Assembly (NCBI GenBank): GCA_947564735.1
Contig: CANOEC010000006.1
Span: 1 to 64,000 of the forward strand
Direction of reading: 5' to 3'
DNA from: an uncultured Lachnospiraceae bacterium
GTDB taxonomy: Bacteria > Bacillota > Clostridia > Lachnospirales > Lachnospiraceae
DNA length: 64,000 bases
Every line of letters begins with the position of its first letter. Within the stretch, counting starts at the first letter, position 1. Below are positions 1-9,110 of the stretch, piece by piece. The position numbers were made by a program, and so were the translations under genes. The notes beneath the pieces are model-generated. The model made no database searches and was not told the DNA's origin. It worked only from the letters and a program-made list of their open reading frames with translations.

Positions 1-1258
1 AACAGAAAAAAGCCCAATTCTTTCAACAAAAGAATCAGACTTTTTCAGTGCCCTTTCATTTAACGTTTTCCGTGTTTTTGAAAATGTCTGTTTGGTAACG
101 CAAAGTCTGATTTTGCCAATTACACGCTCGATAAAATCATCAAATTCAATCTGCAGGGTGCATGTAAGCAGGTTGAGACTAAAGCAGACGATAAATCTGA
201 AACCAATTTTCCGTTTTCGCATGAAAGATTTGTCATCGGCTCTGCTCCGCTCAAGACTTTCCCTACTGTTAATGAGTTTTGAAGCATCTATACAAATCTG
301 TGTAAATAATGCCTGCTCATCAACCGGCTAGTTTTCATCCCAGTTACTTTGCTATATTTCAGACAAAATTTCCTGCCTTTTTGTACCTTGAAAAAACCGA
401 AATTAATTTCTGACATAAAATATCCCTGACAATCCTGTCCACATTCATTGCTATGATGGACAGGGTGATGGAACTTCTGGTTGTTATGTCCAGTCTGAAA
501 GTAAGCAGACCAAGACCGTAGCTATCCTTTACAAGTACAAACGCCCTTTTTACTATAATGCGGTCAGCATTATACTAATATGCTTCCCTCTTGTCAATCT
601 TCTCAACTTTTTTCGGTCTGCCAAGCGCCGGACCTGACATCCGAATGCCATGCTATCTGCAATAACCAAGATTGTTTCTGTTACGGTATATCCGTTCTGC
701 GAGTACCCGCTCTGGATAATGCCCGGTTCTGGCATGGTAGTTTTCTACCGCCCTAATCAGTACATCACACTCATTGCAAGCATTAAAGGACATCCTTTCA
801 ATCCGTGCCATGCCCTGTTCATCAAGACTTAAGTCATGCTTTGCCCCAAATTACACCGCCACTGCTGCCTTTCCCCTGACAATGGGACGGATATATGGCT
901 GGCTGATGCTTACAATCCTGTCCAGAACAGAATGCACTCTGTTTTCATACATGAACTTTTACTGCCCATACACCTTGTCAACTACTGAAAGCAGCTCCCT
1001 TTGGTTCTGTGTCAGTTCACATTCTGTTTCCAGCAGCGCATCCATGCATCCCCTGTCCCGGCGGATATACTGCAACTGTTGTTTGATGGCTTTACGGCTC
1101 CTCTTTGCCGTGCGTTTTTTATACTTCGTAAGATTCAAGCAATCCCTGCAGGCGTTCTGGTAGTACATTCCCGGCGTGTAATAACCGGATCTCTTACACA
1201 TGTAATCGATCATATCTTCCAGATTTTCCCTTTCCTTCCATATATCTGCCACATTTAC
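1..1258 (-). pseudogene. Decayed DDE transposase (IS5/IS1182-like), partial
   Basis: The minus strand from about 1255 down encodes a continuous transposase-like protein only if several in-frame stops are read through. The N-terminal part (959-1252) is lysine/arginine rich and runs to VVDKVYGQ, then a TAA. The frame continues with YENRVHSVLDRIVSISQPYI, a second TAA before FGAKHDLSLDEQG, then the central segment with HARTGHYPERVLAERIYRNR. A TAG interrupts what should read CRQHGIRMSGPALGRPKK. Further stops follow below about 560. The order of conserved segments fits the IS5/IS1182-like DDE transposases of Clostridia. Most lesions look like C-to-T changes in CAG or CAA codons, which suggests slow decay rather than rearrangement. 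The left part runs off the window. The family name is my recollection from sequence and less certain than the transposase call. Confidence 0.7.
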
Positions 1259-1499
1259 TATAGTTAATTCCGAGTAGTTATTGGGCTTTGGTGTGTCCAG
1301 CCACCTTACCCTTAACTATAGCCTGATATGGTTTCTGTTCGTCAGACCAGAGATTTGCCTCCACCTTCCTTCAGATTCCCCTCGCGTTAATCATAATCTG
1401 TGTTATGAATAAAACACCCTTGGTCTCGGCTGTATCCTTCCCACTACTAGGGCGGATGAGGATCTTTCATCCATTAGCAACGTGCGCCGCAAGGCGCAC
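1259..1499 (-). mobile_element. Group II intron 5' fragment
   Basis: Read on the minus strand, this begins with GTGCGCC, matching the GUGYG 5' end of group II introns. It continues with GCGAGGGGAATCTGAAGGAA and CTGACGAACAGAAACCATAT, which I recognise as conserved domain I text of Clostridia group II introns. It stops where the decayed transposase begins, so only roughly the first 240 bases remain and no reverse transcriptase follows. The fragment lies about 100 bases past the stop codon of the lysyl-tRNA synthetase gene. A 3' fragment of a group II intron is present at 11980-13741 on the same strand, but the order is wrong for the two to be halves of one copy. Confidence 0.7.
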
Positions 1500-1597
1500 T
1501 AGAAAAGGAGATGCGCGCTAATTACTTAGTGCGACAGCCCCTTACAACAAACTCTAAAAGAGCTTGGCAAACCCTAAAAAATTTAATTATCCACATT

Positions 1598-3610
1598 TTA
1601 ATGAATCATTGTACCTTCTGGAACCAAGTCATCAACAAATACAACCTGACATCCACAGGCATTATTTGTAGCAGCAATAAGCATACCCTCACTAGTAACC
1701 CCAGTAATACGTGTAGGCTCAAGATTAGCAACGACAATAATCTTCTTTCCCACAAGCTCTTCAGTTGTATAATAATCCTTTATTGATGATACTATCACTC
1801 TTTCTTTCAAGCCATCAAACAATGTCAATTTATAACAACTATGAGATTTCCTAATTTCCTGGCATTTTGTTATCTTACAAACTCTCAAATCGATTTTATT
1901 AAACTCAGCAATACTAATTGTTTCCTTAATCTCTTCTACTGGATCAGGTTCTACATACTCAACCTTCCTCTTTTCTTCCACAGGCATTTTATTAAGCTCT
2001 GAAATAGGAACCTTTTCTTCCTCGGTTTTTTCAGTTGAAAAATCCAAGAGATTTTTATATCTATCCAGTTCAATAGCAAAAAGAAATAAATATAATCTAG
2101 GTCCTTTCTCCTTATTTAATAATAGTTTATAAACATTCTTAAAAAACGTACCTTGATGTTTCTTAATATCTGTGGTATCTGCACCAAATACTTTTTTAGG
2201 AATATTATATAATTTAGTATTCAGTTCATCCAAAGTAAAGGTTTCATTAACAAGATATTCTCTAAGTAATTCTATTTCCTTTTTCTCATCGTCAGTTAAT
2301 GCTTCATATACTTCCCAATTTCTGTAAGGAATTAATTTGTTAGCATCTTCTGGAGAACAGTTTTCAAGCCAAAAACGAGCTAAGTCTAATCTTTCACTAA
2401 AATCAGCATATTTATAAGGTTGCCCAATCTTCTCAAACACAGTCTCTAACATAGGGACATTGAAATCTACAATAGACCCAAGCTGAACTAATAATCCCAT
2501 CGGGACGGTACTAATTTTTCTATTTGTTAGTAAGCAACTTTCCATAATGGACTTAACATGATCATCAGCTTTACCATTAATGTAATCTGTATACTGCTTA
2601 TCAAACTCAAAATACTGACGTAATATACCATCGTCGAAGCATAAATCAAATGCCTTGTTTGGCTCAACTCTTGCATATAGCCATAACAAAATATCAGGTT
2701 GATAAATCTTTAATAATGTATCAGGTGTCATATTTAATCCTGATGAACCAGACATTTTACCTGTTGTTCCTCTAATTCCAATAAATTCGTATCCCTTAAA
2801 TACAGGTGCATCATAACCAAATATTTCTTTTGCAATAACCTTACTCGTCTCATATGAGCCTCCTGGCGCAGCATGGTCTTTTCCACCTGGTTCAAAATCC
2901 ACCTGTTCGTACATCCATCGCATAGGCCAATCTATCTTCCAAGCTAATTTACAATTTGTATCTTTCTTAAAATCGAACTCTTCACTATGACCACATTTAC
3001 AAGTATAAGTAGCTTTTTTGTCGCTATCGCTATATGATACTATTTTTGTTGTGTCCCTATGACAGTTAGAACAATAAATACTTACTGGATAATATGACTC
3101 TCGTTCTCCTTCAGCAGCAGTTTGTGTTCTAAAACTATCAAGAATATCAAAAATTTTTTCTCTTTTATCAAGTGCTGTAATAATATAATCTGAATATTTA
3201 CCCGAACTATACATTTCTGCTTGATGGCGATAATCAAGTATTATATTAAATCGATTTATTGATTCTTCAAACTCTTTTTCAAAAAATTCAGCATAAGTTT
3301 TATGAGTCGTATTAAATGGATTCGGCACGTCAACATACGGAAATCCAATATACTTATCAAATCCTTCCGTAACCTTCGCTACATTTACTGGTACCTTTCT
3401 CAATCTATCGTACTCATCCCACGAAAAAACCAATCTTGCTTTTTTCCCTTTTCTTTCTAACGCTCTAACAACAAAACAACTTGTCGCAATGTCTCTAAAA
3501 TTTCCAATATGGATAGATCCTGACGGGCTAATTCCTGCCGCACAAACATATTCTTCTTTATTAGGATTTCTTCTAATCAACTCTTCTGCAATACTATCTG
3601 ACCAATGCAT
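1598..3610 (-). CDS. lysK: Class I lysyl-tRNA synthetase with C-terminal tRNA-binding domain
   Basis: This 670-residue protein is the archaeal-type (class I) lysyl-tRNA synthetase, which charges tRNA-Lys with lysine using ATP in the cytoplasm. The class I signatures are present: HIGN at residues 34-37 and KMSGSS at 285-290. Four cysteines near 180, 183, 204 and 206 form a likely zinc site. The last ~105 residues (from about 565) are an OB-fold tRNA-binding domain of the MetG C-terminal/Trbp111/EMAP-II type, which is not part of the usual class I LysRS. The gene is clearly more AT-rich than most of the window and lies alone between insertion sequence remnants, so horizontal acquisition is likely. 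The ATG at 3610 has GGAG about eight bases upstream. Most bacteria use class II LysRS; I cannot see whether this genome has one as well. Confidence 0.95.
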   Translation of the reverse strand: MHWSDSIAEELIRRNPNKEEYVCAAGISPSGSIHIGNFRDIATSCFVVRALERKGKKARLVFSWDEYDRLRKVPVNVAKVTEGFDKYIGFPYVDVPNPFNTTHKTYAEFFEKEFEESINRFNIILDYRHQAEMYSSGKYSDYIITALDKREKIFDILDSFRTQTAAEGERESYYPVSIYCSNCHRDTTKIVSYSDSDKKATYTCKCGHSEEFDFKKDTNCKLAWKIDWPMRWMYEQVDFEPGGKDHAAPGGSYETSKVIAKEIFGYDAPVFKGYEFIGIRGTTGKMSGSSGLNMTPDTLLKIYQPDILLWLYARVEPNKAFDLCFDDGILRQYFEFDKQYTDYINGKADDHVKSIMESCLLTNRKISTVPMGLLVQLGSIVDFNVPMLETVFEKIGQPYKYADFSERLDLARFWLENCSPEDANKLIPYRNWEVYEALTDDEKKEIELLREYLVNETFTLDELNTKLYNIPKKVFGADTTDIKKHQGTFFKNVYKLLLNKEKGPRLYLFLFAIELDRYKNLLDFSTEKTEEEKVPISELNKMPVEEKRKVEYVEPDPVEEIKETISIAEFNKIDLRVCKITKCQEIRKSHSCYKLTLFDGLKERVIVSSIKDYYTTEELVGKKIIVVANLEPTRITGVTSEGMLIAATNNACGCQVVFVDDLVPEGTMIH

Positions 3611-3768
3611 ATTTGTCTCCTTAATTAGTTTTATTCTTAGGCATTTGTTAAATGCCGCAACCCATTGATTTTACTGGATTTTCTCGTTGCTTCTATATAA
3701 ATTTTCTCTCCGTTCATGGTATAATAGAAGTACCACCGACCACCACACACCAACGGAGGAGAAAATTT

Positions 3769-5199
3769 ATGGCTAATAATTATCATCAGCTTTCACTTAA
3801 AGATACTTTCTCAGACTACAGGGACTTATTTCTGGATAACGTTCCTTCCTTTTTCCAACTTATGGGACATCATTTTGATATTTCTCTTTTCATTCCACAG
3901 ACCTTTTATAACGCCTTTTATCTGCACCTTGGCCGCAAAAGAGATTATCCGCTTACCGGTTTCCTTTCAGCTCTCATCCTGCAAAAAATCTTTTCCATCC
4001 CTACAGATTCTCTGCTTATACTGTTTTTGCTCCTTTGCAGGGAGCTTAGGGATTTCTGTGGTTTCTCAAAAGTCCCGGATGCGCCTTTGTTTACGCGTTT
4101 TAAGCTGGGCTTTGCCGACCACATTGAACTCATGTTTCAGCAGATGGCTGACTACACCGAACCCATCTGCCAGCAGATCGACTCTTCTCTGGCTCAAATT
4201 CTTACCCTTGATACCTCGGGTATCGAGCCTTACGTTGCGGAAAACAACCCGAAAACCCTCAATGCATTTATTCGTAAGCCGAAATCTTACTACAAAGATA
4301 ATCCATATATCAACCCCTATAAGATGGCTTACGGTCTCATGCCTTCACAGGCTGCTTCCTGTCCGGATGCCAGACAACAGTACATCAACGGACATTTCTG
4401 TTAAGCTGATAAATTTGCCATCCTTACCAATGGTCTGGGCATTATCCGACATATCATTTTTCTGGATGACAACTTTAAAGCTTCCCATCCTAAAATGACA
4501 GTAGAAAAAAATTCTGATTCTCCCGACGGGGATAAATCCATTGGTGATGCAGCTTCCTTAAAACCTTTGCTTTCTGATTTCTTTTCCCTGCACCCGGACT
4601 TTCATCCCGATACCTTTCTGGGGGATTCCTCTTTCGATACCGTTGAAACCTATGGAATGCTGCTGGACAACTTTCTTTTTTCCAAATCCCTGATCCCTTA
4701 CAATCCAAGAAATGAAAGCACTCTCAAAAAAGTCGGTTACAACGGATATAGCTATCCCACCTGTCCGAATGATCCTTCCCTCGCCATGAAATATCGTGGT
4801 GTTACACAGAAAAAGGGACGTGCTGACCGTATTAAATGGATCTGCCACATGGTTCACATGGTAAAAGGGAAATATGCCTGCAGCTGTGAAAATCCCTGCT
4901 CCACCGCCACCAAAGGACAGACCACTTATACATACGAAAACATGGATTCCAGAATGTTTCCCGGTATCCAAAGAGATTCTGAAGAATGGGATTCCCTTTA
5001 TAAAATCAGAACCATTGTGGAACGTGCCATTGACCATTTGAAAATCAATATGTGTGTTGCAGGCAGAAAATCCCGTAACCACACAACCACAAAAGCGGAT
5101 GTTTTTCTTGCCGGGATCGCAAGCCATCTTACCGTCATTGTCGCCCACAGCATAAAGTGTCCACAATACATCCGAAGTCTAAAACCTTTAATCGACTGA
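3769..5199 (+). pseudogene. DDE transposase interrupted by one in-frame stop
   Basis: An ATG at 3769, preceded by GGAGGA, opens a 476-codon frame reading MANNYHQLSLKDTF and continuing to SLKPLID at 5199. A single TAA at 4402-4404, in the context GHFC-stop-ADKFAILTNGLG, interrupts it. The frame is otherwise intact, and the expected residue at the stop is probably tyrosine. The first part contains LTLDTSGIEPY (probable first catalytic Asp) and the second FLGDSSFDTVETY and RTIVERAIDHLK (probable second Asp and catalytic Glu), the layout of DDE transposases of the IS4/IS5/IS1182 superfamily. A TATAAT at 3720-3725 may be its -10 box. I could not find convincing terminal inverted repeats, so the element ends are not defined. 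Readthrough or a truncated product is possible, but inactivation is the simplest reading. Confidence 0.8.
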
Positions 5200-5373
5200 A
5201 AAAGTATTCAATTGTCATAGTTCTTTTAAGGGCTTATTAAAGCACGCCCAAAATCTGATGATTTATGTCAATCCAGAAACTATTCTGAATAATGACCTGT
5301 TTTTTCTCCTTATATGGTGGAAGTTATCCACATCCAATGAGAAAATCATTTAACAATTACCTATAATTTTATT

Positions 5374-5610
5374 CTAGATATTATTATCTTTGTTAAGTAA
5401 ATCGATTTTTTCTCCAGATTCTAATATAAAAAATTGTTCAAATTCAGCGTTCAAGGCTACACCTATATTAATCAATTCCTCAGTACTCAATGTATCTCTT
5501 TTTAATTTCTTGTTAAAATTTTGAGGCGATTGCCCTATCATTCTCGCTAATTCCGCTAATGAAATTTTTCTTTTCTTGCACAATTCTTTTATCAGAGCTT
5601 CTTTCTTCAT
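5374..5610 (-). CDS. XRE-family HTH regulator, 78 aa
   Basis: A small protein made almost entirely of a Cro/C1-type helix-turn-helix. It reads KRKISLAELARMIGQSPQNF near residues 13-32, then a third helix and a short acidic tail. The class binds operator DNA as a dimer. A near-perfect SigA promoter with a palindrome in its spacer lies directly upstream (5649-5677), so autoregulation is likely. It has no partner gene: downstream lies only the 3' end of a broken transposase. It could be the orphaned repressor of a lost mobile element. ATG at 5610 is chosen because GGAG lies eight to eleven bases upstream. Confidence 0.85.
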   Translation of the reverse strand: MKKEALIKELCKKRKISLAELARMIGQSPQNFNKKLKRDTLSTEELINIGVALNAEFEQFFILESGEKIDLLNKDNNI

Positions 5611-5648
5611 TACTTCTTCTCCAAAAAATCAATCTGTACTTATGTGTT

Positions 5649-5677
5649 AGTATAAACCAATCGGTTTATATTGTCAA
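5649..5677 (-). promoter_or_regulatory. SigA promoter with operator palindrome in its spacer
   Basis: On the minus strand TTGACA (5672-5677) and TATACT (5649-5654) are separated by exactly 17 bases. Inside and flanking the spacer is the inverted repeat TATAAACCAATCGGTTTATA (5651-5670, eight-base arms, four-base centre). It lies about 40 bases upstream of the XRE gene start. A repressor bound there would block RNA polymerase, so it is a good candidate autoregulatory operator for that regulator. Confidence 0.75.
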
Positions 5678-5688
5678 TTAAAAATCAA

Positions 5689-5810
5689 TTTAATTCTATT
5701 ATTGGTAAAGTGCAACGTTTAATTCTATTTTTGGGGTCGATTGCAATCCGACTTTCCCGTTTTGTAACCGAGTTTCACATTTTGAAAGCGACCTTCAAAT
5801 TTTGTATCCA
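5689..5810. repeat. Short direct repeats resembling a transposon end
   Basis: Two copies of TTTAATTCTATT lie 29 bases apart (5689 and 5718), both followed by TGG and a TGCAA block. Next come three copies of TTTTG(T/A)A at exactly 20-base spacing (5760, 5780, 5800). Regular subterminal repeats of this kind are typical of transposon ends, and I recall similar text at IS21-type ends in Clostridia, but no IstA/IstB gene is present here. The gene-free stretch from 5611 to 6004 otherwise holds only the promoter above and the 3' flank of the IS30 remnant. Confidence 0.5.
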
Positions 5811-6004
5811 AATTTCCGCTTTTATTATGAGATGCTCGTTTTTTCTTCCGTTTCTATGCTATAATGGCTTTGTAGCAGGGTAACAATGCGTACAAAAACC
5901 GGGGCGTCACTTTTGTCTTACAAATTTTGTACCACAAAATTCACGCCTGTTTCGATCCTTATTTACAGTCAGCGGTCTGCGTTTTTTATTCTTTTTGCAC
6001 CCTG

Positions 6005-6530
6005 TTAGTTCTTAAGAAGTCCCGGCGTGAGGTTGATATCTTTGGCGGCAACCTCCCGGCATCCAAGCCTCTCCGCCAGGTCTTCTCCATAATAGAAGCA
6101 GAACGCTTCATGCGGGCTCTTCCCGTTCAGTTTCTTTCTCCGGTACGAATTGATGTAGTCCATCATCAGGCTGATGTCCGCCAGCATCAATTCATCAAAA
6201 CTCTTTCCTTTCGCCACCACCCTGTGGATAAATTCATGGTTTACTTCTATCTCTGCCTTCTGGTACGGTGCGCTGGGGTTGCAGTAATAGATCCTTGTCC
6301 TCTGGAACCCTTTCCCGTCCGGTCCGTTCTCGATGCATTTCGGGTTGGAAAACTCACTCCCGTTGTCCGTCAGTATCACCGGGAACAGCCTGCGGAAATC
6401 CTGTTCTCCCAGCCGGTGGTACAGTCCGGCATAAATGTCAATCACCGACTTTGAAGTATTTGCTTCCCTTAAAAAACCCAGCATCAGCGACACGTTCACA
6501 AAGTAGATGGTCAGAAGCACTTCCCCCCTC
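6005..6530 (-). pseudogene. IS30-family transposase, C-terminal part
   Basis: This is the catalytic integrase-like half of an IS30 transposase. The minus strand reads GEVLLTIYFVNVSLMLGFLR, then FPVILTDNGSEFSNPKCIE (second catalytic Asp region) and ADISLMMDYINSYRRKKLNG (catalytic Glu region), ending with LTPGLLKN. The first ~180 residues are missing at this site. They resume at 8511-8991, where the segment ending VVQMDSVIG stops just where this one begins. The gene has therefore been split by about 2 kb of inserted DNA (6531-8510). It cannot be expressed as one protein. Confidence 0.85.
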
Positions 6531-6690
6531 AGACTGTCCGAAAACTATTTTTGACTGGTTGTCATTCTCCACTTTTATATTTGAATGCTCCACAAAATCA
6601 TTTTCTGACACCACTATATTACTTACTATTGTTATGCATTGAGTGCTGTCCTCCACTTTCAAAATTGACTTTTGAGTTTTCGGACAGTCT
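6531..6690. mobile_element. 160-bp MITE-like element with 16-bp perfect inverted repeats
   Basis: The ends are AGACTGTCCGAAAACT at 6531-6546 and its exact reverse complement at 6675-6690. The 160-base interior has no coding capacity of note. The AGACTGTC start is shared with the inverted repeats of the IS1182-type element at 12020-13444 (CAGACTGTCTAACAATT), so a related transposase may mobilise it. Both flanks are C-rich (CCCCT occurs on each side), but I cannot define a clean target duplication. It sits exactly at the junction between the IS30 remnant and the IS110 element. Confidence 0.65.
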
Positions 6691-8510
6691 CCCCTAGTAT
6701 AATAATGGTATAGTCAATCAAGACTATTGGGCTAATAAGCTTCTATATATCAGATAACAGAAGAAGGCGTTCTTCCTTCATCAGATGTTATCCACAAAAT
6801 AATTATCATGTCTGACGGTTCCTGATAGACACCGGATTAAACATAAGGTATTATCTCTTAGGATAGGATAAAGAATGTCCACCCCCTTGGGAAGCTGCTT
6901 TTACAGCTGATACCTACAAGAAAGTCAATTAGTCCATTCGACAGGGTTTTATGTTTTAGCTGGTTGGGAGCCGGAAGGCTATGCCCGTATAACACGCTAG
7001 GCTGTGTACCTGCCAGACTGGAAATGGATTCCTATCAGAAAGGGGCTTTGCTCATGTCAGAACAAGTAATTTTTAATCTTGATGATTTATTCATCTCTGT
7101 TGGTATTGATGTCGGTGCAGGCTTCTCATGGATGTCTATCGCGCTGCCTAACCAGCAGTTTATAGGTAAACCTTATAAAATCATGCACAACAGTATGGAT
7201 TCCCTTTCGGCTACTGTTTCTAAAATAAAAGAAGCAGAAGAGCTGTATTCTTTGGAAAGTCACATTTTCCTTGAATCCACGGGAATTTATCATTACCCAC
7301 TCTTCTGCTGTCTTCGTGATAAAGGTTTTAACGTGTCCGTTTTCAATCCTATCATCACTAAGAATAGCACAAACATGAATATAAGAAAAGTGCATAATGA
7401 CCGTTTTGATTCAAAAAAGGCTGCACTGGTTGGTTTGAAACCCGGTTTGAAGGTTTCCCTTATTCCATCAGACCTTGCCTTAAACTGCCGCAACCTGTGC
7501 CGTGAATACTACGATTTAATGGACAACCGCAGTACTTATGTGAATAAACTTCAAGGCGAACTGCGTATGGCATTTCCACAATACCTTGGTATATTCTCCA
7601 AAGTTACAGTCAATACATCTCTTACCCTGCTGGAAACATACACATCTCCATCTGCATTTTTAGAAGCAGATAAACAGGAGATGGTTGACACCATTAAATC
7701 AACTGCGCGCTTTGGTCTTACATATGCCCTGGACAAATATAATGCCATTATACAGGCTGCAGATGAAGCAATGCAGTTCGGTTACATCATTGACAGCAAT
7801 ATCAAACGCATCCGTCTTTACATCAGTTTCATCCGCAGGTATGATGAAAAAATCAAAAACATACTTGATGCCCTGCATGAGCTTGCAGATGACAATGAAG
7901 ATACTGATTTTGTCAAACAGATACATTTGATCGAAACCTTTAAAGGCGCAGGCTTTTTATCTGCCGTCTCCCTCATGGGAGAGATTGGTGATTTTTCCGC
8001 TTTTTCAAAACCCAAGCGGCTTTTTGCTTATTTTGGTCTTAATCCGGCAGTAAAACAATCCGGTAAGTTTGAAGGAACCAGAATCCAGATGTCCAAAAGA
8101 GGCTCTGCCATAGCAAGGCGGGTGATTCACACACTGGCTTTACAAAGGCATCAGTACATCCCGTACAGGGGAAGCAAAAAACCCGGTACTGCGTGATTAT
8201 TACCTCGAAAAATGTAAATCAAAACCCAAGCTGGTAGCAATGGGGGCTGTTTCCCATAAGGTCTGCAACATAATATTTGCAATGCTCAGGGATAACAAGC
8301 CTTTTGAAATCATCAAGCCAGAGGAACACATCAAACAATACAATACTGCTAAATGCGACATAGCTGCATAAAATATCTTTGCCTTAGCGAACAATATCTT
8401 TTTCACAAAATGATGTTTCCGCCAAGGGATAAGTGCGCCCTTTTTTACACTAAAAATAAATTTCAACTTTTTTCATTTTTGCTATTGACATTTATTAGCT
8501 GGACTTTGTT
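6691..8510 (+). mobile_element. IS110-family element inserted in an IS30 transposase gene
   Basis: IS30 coding text stops at 6530 and resumes at 8511. After removal of the small inverted-repeat element, the interval carries an IS110 transposase (7054-8371) with a ~360-base non-coding leader and a ~140-base tail. I see no terminal inverted repeats, which is usual for IS110. The long upstream non-coding stretch is where IS110-group elements encode the bridge (seeker) RNA that pairs with target and donor DNA. A TATAAT-like box at about 6700 could drive it. The exact ends are uncertain by some bases. Confidence 0.7.
7054..8371 (+). pseudogene. IS110-family DEDD transposase with C-terminal frameshift
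   Basis: The frame from ATG 7054 (preceded by AAAGGGG) reads MSEQVIFNLDDLFISVGIDV and contains the DEDD-type N-terminal Asp (IDVGAG), the Glu in FLESTGIYHYPLF, and the C-terminal transposase_20 region ETFKGAGFLSAVSLMGEIGD and KRLFAYFGLNPAVKQSG. The frame breaks near 8150: it ends at 8196 with SKKPGTA, whereas the next frame continues ISTSRTGEAKNPVLRDYYLE to CDIAA and a stop at 8371. A one-base insertion in ACAAAGGCATC explains this. The catalytic Ser region near SGKFEG lies before the break. The truncated product loses only about 65 residues, so residual function is not excluded. Confidence 0.8.
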
Positions 8511-8991
8511 CCCGATCACCGAATCCATCTGTACCACCGCTGTTCCGGGTGTTTCTCCATGTATACTTCATAGTCGTAGTAGTTCCTTTCCACACGGCAT
8601 CCCCTGTCCACTTTCAGCTCCGGCTCTTTATAACGCGAGCGGTATTTCACTTTCCTTGGCAGGTCGATGTTGCGGATATCGAACAGACAGGCATCCACAT
8701 AATTGTACAGCGTCTTTTCACTGCACATCAGTTCATTCTTATGGTTAAGTAGATCTGGTGGGGCGACTGCCCCTGTTTTACCAGAGGCCCCAGTATCTCA
8801 CCGAGCCTCGCGAGCTCTCCTCTCGTGGACAGGATACCTCTTCTGGATTCCGATGTCTTCGCCGCTGCTTTCCGCTGGGCTACCATCGCATCATAAATGG
8901 TTTTTGTAAGCGTGCATTTTGACTCCTTAAAGATGGTCTTGCCACAAAATACTGCAAGAAAAATGAAAGAATCATCAAGATTTCTTTGCAA
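8511..8991 (-). pseudogene. IS30-family transposase, N-terminal part with frameshift
   Basis: The minus strand reads KCTLTKTIYDAMVAQRKAAA, then SRRGILSTRGELARLGEILG and SPHQIYLT. A one-base deletion near 8745 shifts the frame, and it continues ELMCSEKTLYNYVDACLFDI, then NIDLPRKVKYRSR and finally VVQMDSVIG, where the inserted DNA begins. The extreme N-terminal HTH of IS30 transposases cannot be recognised above about 8940, so the 5' end is probably lost too. Together with 6005-6530 it forms one broken gene. Confidence 0.8.
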
Positions 8992-9110
8992 TAATTATAT
9001 CAAAAAGCGGAGCAAAAATCAGTATATATCAGCATGCAAGACTTAATCCGCAGACACTAATTAAGGCACTAGAAATTTACGCTAAAAATTCTTTAATATC
9101 TTCAGCAATA

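Noticed and set aside
774-1163. A 129-codon plus-strand frame opposite the decayed transposase.
   Set aside because: The opposite strand gives clear transposase text across the same interval; the plus frame is its shadow.
3640-3656. Palindrome GGCATTTGTTAAATGCC upstream of lysK, considered as an IS end or an operator.
   Set aside because: I found no matching copy at the right side of the adjacent transposase and no regulator pointing to it; a chance hairpin cannot be excluded.
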